Both the position numbers and the translations under genes were made by a program. Shown one piece after another: positions 1 through 5,502 of a stretch of DNA of 16,302 bases. The notes under the pieces are model-generated. The model worked only from the letters and a program-made list of their open reading frames with translations, ran no database searches and was not told the origin of the DNA. Location: the NCBI GenBank assembly GCA_035291905.1, contig DATDRF010000066.1:1-16302 (forward strand). Direction: 5' to 3'. The DNA comes from JACPLA01 sp035291905. Lineage in GTDB: Bacteria > Bacteroidota > Ignavibacteria > UBA10030. Position 1 is the stretch's first letter. Each line of letters starts with the position of its first letter.

Positions 1-1
1 C

Positions 2-97
2 CTCCAGCTCCGTTCCGGCTATTCACTCCTTCAGAATCAGGGACGCATCTTCGACAGGGCACTCTTTGTTGGCGCGGGTGTCTACGTCGGTCTTTGA
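2..97 (+). CDS. C-terminal fragment of a possible outer-membrane beta-barrel protein
   Basis: An open frame enters from the left edge and ends at TGA 95-97, giving 31 residues that finish with RALFVGAGVYVGL. The alternation of hydrophobic and small or polar residues, and an end on a hydrophobic residue, resemble the last strand of an outer-membrane barrel. That reading is inference: the final residue is Leu rather than the usual Phe or Trp, and nothing upstream is visible. The other two plus frames also run open for part of this stretch, so even the coding call is moderate. No terminator with a T-run follows in the 131 bases before the next gene. Confidence 0.4.
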   Translation, partial: LQLRSGYSLLQNQGRIFDRALFVGAGVYVGL

Positions 98-149
98 TCG
101 CATCCTGAATTAGTCCCCGCCGGTCTGAGCCTGTTTTCCTCAACTATCA

Positions 150-177
150 TCCGAAGGTCACGGATTTCGGAAGGTCA
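150..177. repeat. Short dyad and direct repeat upstream of the DUF255 gene
   Basis: TCCGAA at 150-155 pairs with TTCGGA at 166-171. GAAGGTCA occurs twice, at 153-160 and 170-177. There is no following T-run, so it is not an intrinsic terminator. It could be an operator or chance; only the symmetry is seen. The rest of 98-228 shows no clear promoter and no good Shine-Dalgarno before the start at 229. Confidence 0.25.
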
Positions 178-228
178 TGAGGACCCCATTGCTCACCATT
201 CTGTTCGATTATCCGTACATTCCCTCAC

Positions 229-2358
229 ATGAAAGCAAAGAAATCAAATAGGCTGATCGGAGAAAAAAGTCCGTATCTCCTCCAGCACGCCCATAACCCT
301 GTCGATTGGTACCCTTGGGGTGACGAGGCCTTTGAAAAGGCGCAACGGGAAGACAAGCCGATTTTTCTTTCCATCGGATACTCCACCTGCTACTGGTGTC
401 ACGTGATGGAGCGGGAGGTCTTCGAAAATGATTCCATCGCCGAATTGATGAACGAACATGTGGTCAGCATTAAAGTTGACCGCGAAGAGCGGCCCGACGT
501 CGACCGGATTTACATGGCGGCTTTGCAGGCAATGACCGGAAGCGGCGGTTGGCCGATGTCGATGTTTCTGACACCCGATCGCAAACCCTTCTTTGGTGGA
601 ACGTACATTCCGCCCAAGGCCAAATATGGACGGGCCGGATTCGAAGACGTCCTTTCGAGGATTCATGAGGTTTGGGCAACCCAGAGGAATGAGATTCTTG
701 AATCGGGCGAACAGATTGCGGAACACCTGAGATCATTCCTGGCTCCTCCGGCGAGCCCGACCTCTGCCGGAAGGCAGGCACTGGACCTGGGCTTTCAATC
801 GTTTCTGCGAAGCTTCGATCGTGTGAACGGCGGATTCGGGGGTGCGCCGAAGTTTCCCACCCCCGTTTCATTCAATTTCCTTCTCCGATATTTTCATCGG
901 ACGGGCGAAAGAAGAGCACTTGAGATAACGCTTGCTACGCTAAAAAACATGTTCAATGGCGGGATGTACGATCATCTTGGGGGCGGATTTCATCGTTATT
1001 CAACCGATGCCCGGTGGCATGTTCCGCACTTTGAAAAAATGCTTTATGACCAGGCACAAATTGCCGTCGCATATCTCGAGGCGTACCAGATTACTCAGGA
1101 AACATTCCACGCCGATGTCGTTCGAAATATTCTCAAGTACGTTGAAAGAGAGATGACGGACCCGGAAGGAGGATTCTATTCTGCCGAGGACGCGGAGAGT
1201 GCTCTCGACCCGAAAGACCCTTCCCGCAAAAAGGAAGGAGCTTCTTATACCTGGACGAACGTGGAAATCGATTCTCTTCTGACGTCACATGAGGGTGAAC
1301 TCTTTGGCTATATTTTTGATGTGCAACCTGCGGGGAATGTGCTGGAAGACCCCCAGGGTGAATTTCGGGGGTTGAATGTGCTTCACAGGGTCCACACGGC
1401 GGAGGAAGCAGCGGCCCATTTCAAAATCATGTCTGACGACGTAATAAAGACAACCAATCGGGCACGGGAGAAGCTCCTCTTGGCCCGGGAAGATCGGCCG
1501 TATCCGCATCGCGACGACAAGATCCTCCTCTCATGGAACGGACTGATGATTTCGACATTTGCGAGAGCCTCCCAGATCCTTGATGAGCCGGAGTATCTGA
1601 GGATTGCCAAACGGGCATCAGAGTTCATCCTTGAGCGGATGATTGATACGAAGAGAGGGATTTTTTTAAGGAGATACAGGGACGGCGAAGCGCGGTTTGA
1701 CGGTCACCTCGAGGATTACTCCTTCTTTATTCAAGCCCTGATTGATCTCTACGAGGCATCGTTTGAGATACGATGGCTGAAGGAAGCGATGGAACTGACG
1801 AAGAAGATGAATTCGGTCTTCTACGATTCAAACGACGGCGGTTTTTTTGATACCGCAGGCCTTGATACAACGCTTATTGCGAGAACGAAGGAATCGACCG
1901 ATGGTGCCGAGCCGTCGGGTAATTCTATCGCAATTCTGAATTTGCTGCGACTCTCGCAAATGACCGATGACAAGGAATACGCGCAAATGGCCGAGAAATC
2001 CCTTCGGTATTTTGGCGAACGAATTCTCGCTATTCCTGCCGCATGCGCGCAGTTTCTTGTTGCGCTGGATTTCAGTCTGGTCAAGCCCAAACAGATCATC
2101 ATCGCCGGGCCTGCCAATCGGGCTGATACGAGAGCAATGCATCGCGAGGTACAATCTCATTTTCTTCCTGCCAAGATTCTCCTCCTCGCCGATGGGAATG
2201 CAGGACAGGAACTGCTGTCATCTTCTGTTCCATTCCTCAAATCCATCACAATGATTGACGGCAAGGCAACGGCATATGTGTGCGAAAACTATGCCTGCCG
2301 GCTGCCAACCAGCAATGTCCACGAATTAGGACAACAGCTATCCGGGCCAAGAGACTAG
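229..2358 (+). CDS. DUF255 / YyaL-type thioredoxin-domain protein (SSP411/SPATA20 family)
   Basis: A 709-residue protein of usual family length, with no signal peptide and so probably cytosolic. The N-terminal thioredoxin-like part (about 5-165) has the family landmarks SPYLLQHAHNPVDWYPWG (14-31), a CxxC at C54 and C57 in the context STCYWCHVM, VDREERPDVD, GGWP (106-109) and GGTYIPP (124-130). The rest (about 180-690) is the alpha-helical toroid related to N-acylglucosamine 2-epimerases and glycosidases, including LLSWNGLMISTFARA near 433-447. The usual CxxC in this family is CHWC; here the second position is Tyr. The biochemical role of the family is not settled; a redox or sugar-related function is only suggested by the folds. 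The ATG at 229 lacks a clear Shine-Dalgarno but sits right before the conserved N-terminus. The gene is followed by a repeat element rather than a co-transcribed partner. Confidence 0.93.
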   Translation: MKAKKSNRLIGEKSPYLLQHAHNPVDWYPWGDEAFEKAQREDKPIFLSIGYSTCYWCHVMEREVFENDSIAELMNEHVVSIKVDREERPDVDRIYMAALQAMTGSGGWPMSMFLTPDRKPFFGGTYIPPKAKYGRAGFEDVLSRIHEVWATQRNEILESGEQIAEHLRSFLAPPASPTSAGRQALDLGFQSFLRSFDRVNGGFGGAPKFPTPVSFNFLLRYFHRTGERRALEITLATLKNMFNGGMYDHLGGGFHRYSTDARWHVPHFEKMLYDQAQIAVAYLEAYQITQETFHADVVRNILKYVEREMTDPEGGFYSAEDAESALDPKDPSRKKEGASYTWTNVEIDSLLTSHEGELFGYIFDVQPAGNVLEDPQGEFRGLNVLHRVHTAEEAAAHFKIMSDDVIKTTNRAREKLLLAREDRPYPHRDDKILLSWNGLMISTFARASQILDEPEYLRIAKRASEFILERMIDTKRGIFLRRYRDGEARFDGHLEDYSFFIQALIDLYEASFEIRWLKEAMELTKKMNSVFYDSNDGGFFDTAGLDTTLIARTKESTDGAEPSGNSIAILNLLRLSQMTDDKEYAQMAEKSLRYFGERILAIPAACAQFLVALDFSLVKPKQIIIAGPANRADTRAMHREVQSHFLPAKILLLADGNAGQELLSSSVPFLKSITMIDGKATAYVCENYACRLPTSNVHELGQQLSGPRD

Positions 2359-2391
2359 ATTTATCCATTTGTGCCTTTGATAAGACAAGAA

Positions 2392-2474
2392 TTACACGAA
2401 GTGACACGAAGGACACGAAGATTCACTTGTTTTCGCTTCACGAGCTTCGTGTCTTCTTCGTGCGCTTCGTGTAA
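2392..2474. repeat. CACGAAG heptamer inverted-repeat element
   Basis: The left half holds three CACGAAG units at 2395-2401, 2405-2411 and 2414-2420. The right half holds three CTTCGTG units (the reverse complement) at 2445-2451, 2456-2462 and 2465-2471. The ends are a perfect 10-bp inverted repeat, TTACACGAAG (2392-2401) and CTTCGTGTAA (2465-2474). The RNA could fold into a long imperfect hairpin that may slow or end transcription after the DUF255 gene, although no T-run follows. Similar heptamer-based intergenic repeats are common in environmental bacterial genomes. Their origin is unclear, and no transposase is near. The remainder of 2359-2587 shows only the Shine-Dalgarno of the next gene. 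Confidence 0.85.
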
Positions 2475-2587
2475 TACTCTTTTACCTTTTGCATCCCGCC
2501 AACATCCTTTGAAACAACCAGTTACCGCAACTTCCGGAGATTCCTTCCGTATCGTCAAGGCGACACCGACCACCAGCAGGAGGAAGC

Positions 2588-4444
2588 ATGCGTGCCCGCC
2601 GATTTTCATTATTCACCCTCTCGTTTCTCATTCTCTCCATCATACTCACGGTCCCGGGCGCAGTTCCAAGCGAATCAATGTGGACCGAATCCACGCACCC
2701 CGAACTTCGTACTCCGCCTGGAATGAAAGACATTATTTCACTCTGGGATTTCAGGGATCAGGAGGTTAAAGGATCGGGATTCGCCCTGCCAAAAGATGCG
2801 AAAGTGCATATTTCGGCAGTCGGCGGCGGGGACAGGATATTCTGGCGGGACATGTTCGACAATGAGGATGAATCACGGATGTTTGCGTCGGGATGGATCA
2901 TCAATGCCGACACGCGTGAGCTCGTTTGGGAAATGACACTGGATAACACTACAGGTCGTTCCTCCCACCGCTCTTTCGACGATGAAGTTTCCCTCGATAA
3001 GGGTTCCTACGAAGTCTACTATTCAGCCTACGGTTACTATCATAGCTCCACGTTCTCAACCTCGTCGATCAACATTGATCGGCGTCGCGATCAACGCTCC
3101 AATCGATGGTCCGGATCGTTCTTCGGGATTTTTAACGACAACGAAGACCTGTACGACGATTTCATGGAGTTTGCAAAGGACTACGGAATCACGATTTCGA
3201 TAGACGAGACTGACGCCGCTTCTGTGAGTGAATTGAGTGTCCCGAAGAGAGACACTCGCGCCGTGTTTTCGATGGTTGGCGTCGGAGACGGCGAAGTGAT
3301 CAAGAAACAGCTGAAGCTTTCAAAAGCACTGACTCTGCATCTCTGTGCTCTCGGAGAGGGTCAAAATCGGGACAACCTGTACGACCACGGCTGGATCATC
3401 AACAGTGCCACGCGTGAGCGCGTGTGGGATATGGAGAACAAGAACACCCGTTATGCAGGCGGTGCCACAAAGAACATTCGGTGGAATGGGAATCTCGAAC
3501 TGGCAGCGGGATCTTATGAGCTATACTATGTCACCGATGATTCTCATTCGTCGGAGGATTGGAACTCCAAACCGCCGTACGACCCGCTGATGTACGGAGT
3601 CACCATCGCAGCTTTGAGTGAGCGCGACAAGGATGCCGTGAGCGTCGGTGAAATTCCAGACATGGACAAGGACGTGATTGTGAGCCTGACAAAAGTTGGA
3701 GACGACGACTTTGCGAGTGCCGGATTCACATTGAAGAAAGAGACGAAAGTGCGGATTTATGCGCTAGGTGAAATGAGTGGTGACGAAAAGATGGCAGACC
3801 GCGGCTGGATTGTGAATGCAAGAACGCGCGAGCGCGTTTGGGAGATGGAGGGGAGAAAAACGAGCCATGCAGGCGGAGCGTCAAAGAATCGCATGGTTGA
3901 CGAGGTGATTACCCTCCCAAAGGGAGACTACCTTGCCTACTACGAGACAGATGGTTCTCATTCGTACCATGACTGGAATTCCGATCCGCCTCTGGATGAA
4001 TCGCATTATGGCTTGAGCGTTTACGGATGGAGCGAGGGATTCGATTCGAAGTCGGTGACAGAATTTAAAGAGGGGGAAGATGAGAATGTCATCGCGCAGC
4101 TTATTCGCGTGAAGGATGACCGGCATGTGACGAAACAGTTCACGATTGAGCAGACGACAACGGTGCGAATCTACGCAATTGGAGAAGGCGTGGATCGTGA
4201 AATGGCCGATTACGGATGGATTGAGGATGCGAAGACCGGGAGAACCGTCTGGGAAATGACCTACCGCATGACAGATCGGGCCGGGGGAGCATCGAAGAAT
4301 CGGCAAGTGACCGCCACGATTAGCCTTGAGAAGGGGGAATACGAACTGCACTACCGGACGGATGATTCACATGCCTACAACGATTGGAATGATGACCCCC
4401 CGGGAGATCGTGCACACTGGGGGATTACGGTGACCAAAGAATAA
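2588..4444 (+). CDS. Secreted protein with four copies of an unrecognised GWI/VW/AGGA/DWN repeat domain
   Basis: I do not recognise a named family in this 618-residue protein. Residues 1 to about 28 form a Sec signal peptide (basic MRARR, then a long hydrophobic core) with no lipobox cysteine. The start is well supported by AGGAGG at 2578-2583. The mature part is four tandem domains, roughly 46-205, 222-341, 361-479 and 499-616. Each begins with a beta-rich stretch and has a GWIxNAxTRExVWxM-like core (W at 103, 269, 407 and 544). Domains 2-4 then have AGGA(S/T)KN, a hydrophobic LxxGxYxLxY strand and a TDDSHSxxDWNxxPP tail (316, 454 and 591). Domain 1 keeps the GWI core but lacks AGGA and DWN and carries an insertion near 155-200. 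The strand pattern suggests a beta-sandwich, and the Asp/Asn-rich tails could bind metal or sugar; both are inference. An intrinsic terminator follows the stop, so it is probably the last gene of its transcript. Confidence 0.9.
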   Translation: MRARRFSLFTLSFLILSIILTVPGAVPSESMWTESTHPELRTPPGMKDIISLWDFRDQEVKGSGFALPKDAKVHISAVGGGDRIFWRDMFDNEDESRMFASGWIINADTRELVWEMTLDNTTGRSSHRSFDDEVSLDKGSYEVYYSAYGYYHSSTFSTSSINIDRRRDQRSNRWSGSFFGIFNDNEDLYDDFMEFAKDYGITISIDETDAASVSELSVPKRDTRAVFSMVGVGDGEVIKKQLKLSKALTLHLCALGEGQNRDNLYDHGWIINSATRERVWDMENKNTRYAGGATKNIRWNGNLELAAGSYELYYVTDDSHSSEDWNSKPPYDPLMYGVTIAALSERDKDAVSVGEIPDMDKDVIVSLTKVGDDDFASAGFTLKKETKVRIYALGEMSGDEKMADRGWIVNARTRERVWEMEGRKTSHAGGASKNRMVDEVITLPKGDYLAYYETDGSHSYHDWNSDPPLDESHYGLSVYGWSEGFDSKSVTEFKEGEDENVIAQLIRVKDDRHVTKQFTIEQTTTVRIYAIGEGVDREMADYGWIEDAKTGRTVWEMTYRMTDRAGGASKNRQVTATISLEKGEYELHYRTDDSHAYNDWNDDPPGDRAHWGITVTKE

Positions 4445-4446
4445 CC

Positions 4447-4524
4447 GTTCGCTATCCTTCGGCGAACAACTGATGCGTCGGGGCAGGGACAAGCGATAAC
4501 AGCTCCGGCGCATCTTTGTTTTTT
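4447..4524 (+). terminator. Intrinsic terminator after the four-repeat protein gene
   Basis: The main hairpin pairs GATGCGTCGG (4472-4481) with CCGGCGCATC (4505-4514), ten base pairs including one G-U, with a 23-nt loop. It is followed directly by a T-rich run, TTTGTTTTTT (4515-4524). A smaller hairpin just before it pairs GTTCGC (4447-4452) with GCGAAC (4462-4467). The long loop is unusual, but the stem plus T-run and the position right after the stop codon fit a factor-independent terminator. Confidence 0.75.
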
Positions 4525-4576
4525 CTCCCTCCGGTTATTACCTTCTTGGATTGATGTCGGCCTCATTGAAAAAACA

Positions 4577-4614
4577 TTACACAGAGGACACAGAGAACAC
4601 GGAGGGACACAGAG
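4577..4614. repeat. CACAGAG heptamer array
   Basis: CACAGAG occurs at 4580-4586, 4589-4595 and 4608-4614, with a CACGGAG variant at 4598-4604, giving a period of 9 to 10 bases. The array begins with TTACACAGAG at 4577, the same layout as the TTACACGAAG end of the element at 2392. No clean reverse-complement arm is visible. A weak match (CTGTGAAGTAA, 4663-4673) near the next gene may be a decayed one. It lies 78 bases upstream of the L,D-transpeptidase start and may carry or interrupt that gene's leader. Confidence 0.7.
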
Positions 4615-4691
4615 AAAGAATGCTCTTCTCCGCAGAACTCTCTTTTCAACCATCACATCTCACTGTGAAGTAACCCGAGGAGCAGAACAGC

Positions 4692-5183
4692 ATGCCACGA
4701 ATTCTTTTCGTTGCACTGTATTTTCTGACTTCAGTAATCCCGACACCCTTGCAGGCGCAAATCAAGGCGCAAGAGATTGTCGTGAAAAAGAGTGAATTCC
4801 GGCTCAATGTCATGGCAGGGGATTCCGTGATAAAGAGTTTCCAGGTTGCTCTTGGAAGAAACGCCGGAGATAAACAAAAGCGCGGTGATAACAGAACGCC
4901 TGAGGGGAAATTCAAAATCGCACAGATTCAGCATTCCGAGTCATGGACACACGATTTCGGAGACGGCAAGGGGGTGATTGAGGGAGCGTACGGGCCGTGG
5001 TTCCTACGCTTTGGGTCGGGCGAAACTCCCATGAAGTGGAAAGGAATCGGGATTCACGGCACGCATGACCCTGCCTCGCTTGGGACATTGGCGAGCGAGG
5101 GATGTATTAGATTAAAGAATGAAGATCTGGAAGTACTCAGAAAGCTTGTGGATGTGGGGACGAAAGTAACCGTCCTTCCGTGA
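4692..5183 (+). CDS. L,D-transpeptidase, YkuD domain, exported
   Basis: A short 163-residue protein with a Sec signal peptide (about 1-22, ending LQAQ) followed by a minimal YkuD domain. The start is supported by GAGGAG at 4677-4682, nine bases upstream. Family hallmarks are GDNRTPEGKFKI (65-76), the HGT histidine at 122, and SEGCIRL (136-141+), where C138 is the expected nucleophile and R140 the conserved arginine. The motif reads SEGC instead of the commoner SHGC; Glu at this position occurs within the family as far as I know, so activity is still expected. These enzymes form 3-3 peptidoglycan cross-links or attach proteins to peptidoglycan in the periplasm. There is no LysM or other wall-binding domain. 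It is convergent with pbpC, not co-transcribed with it. Confidence 0.93.
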   Translation: MPRILFVALYFLTSVIPTPLQAQIKAQEIVVKKSEFRLNVMAGDSVIKSFQVALGRNAGDKQKRGDNRTPEGKFKIAQIQHSESWTHDFGDGKGVIEGAYGPWFLRFGSGETPMKWKGIGIHGTHDPASLGTLASEGCIRLKNEDLEVLRKLVDVGTKVTVLP

Positions 5184-5227
5184 TTGAAATCCCTGCCTGC
5201 GCCCGCCTGCCTTTGAGGTGCAACTCG

Positions 5228-5490
5228 AGCCGAAATACCATTCCGGCCAACGGCTTCAACTTCTGGGGGCTTTGTAGGTCGGGATAATATTCCGACTGGG
5301 AGAGGACCTTAAGCCGGAATACCATTCCGGCCAACGGCTTCGACTTCTGGGGGCTTTGTAGGTCGGAATGATATTCCGACTGGGAGAGGACCTCAAGCCG
5401 GATTAGCCCGCCACAATAAAGCATGCGGGCAAGCAACACGGCGGGCAGGCATTTCGGCCAACCGCCTCAACTCCTGCGGGCATTGCAGGT
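5228..5490. repeat. 84-bp tandem repeat with nested dyads, two full copies and a decayed third
   Basis: Copies at 5228-5311 and 5312-5395 differ at five positions by my count, all transitions. The third copy starts at 5396, is displaced by about 43 bases, and resumes in degenerate form at about 5450-5490. Copy 2 holds two perfect hairpins: CCGGAAT/ATTCCGG with a 3-base loop (5314-5330) and GTCGGAAT/ATTCCGAC with a 3-base loop (5362-5380); copy 1 has imperfect versions. The displaced part has GCCCGCC (5406-5412) pairing with GGCGGGC (5440-5446). GATTAGCC flanks that region directly at 5401-5408 and 5493-5500. The block fills most of the 319-bp gap between convergent genes (5184-5502); no conventional T-run terminator is visible there, so the hairpins may serve both directions. 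No gene is supported in it. Confidence 0.88.
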
Positions 5491-5502
5491 GAGATTAGCC
5501 AG

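Noticed and set aside
2392..2474. CRISPR-like array
   Set aside because: The heptamers are too short, the spacers are only 2 to 4 bases, and the halves are inverted relative to each other.
2371..2769. A plus-strand frame crossing the CACGAAG element
   Set aside because: Its translation is repeat sequence followed by out-of-frame codons of the four-repeat protein, and it has no ribosome site.
5137..5439. A 100-codon minus-strand frame with two 28-residue repeats
   Set aside because: The repeat is the 84-bp DNA unit read through a frame because 84 is a multiple of three. The frame overlaps the end of the L,D-transpeptidase gene and has no ribosome site.
5228..5490. CRISPR or integron attachment sites in the 84-bp repeat
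   Set aside because: The copies abut with no spacers, and no cas genes, integrase or cassette genes are present.
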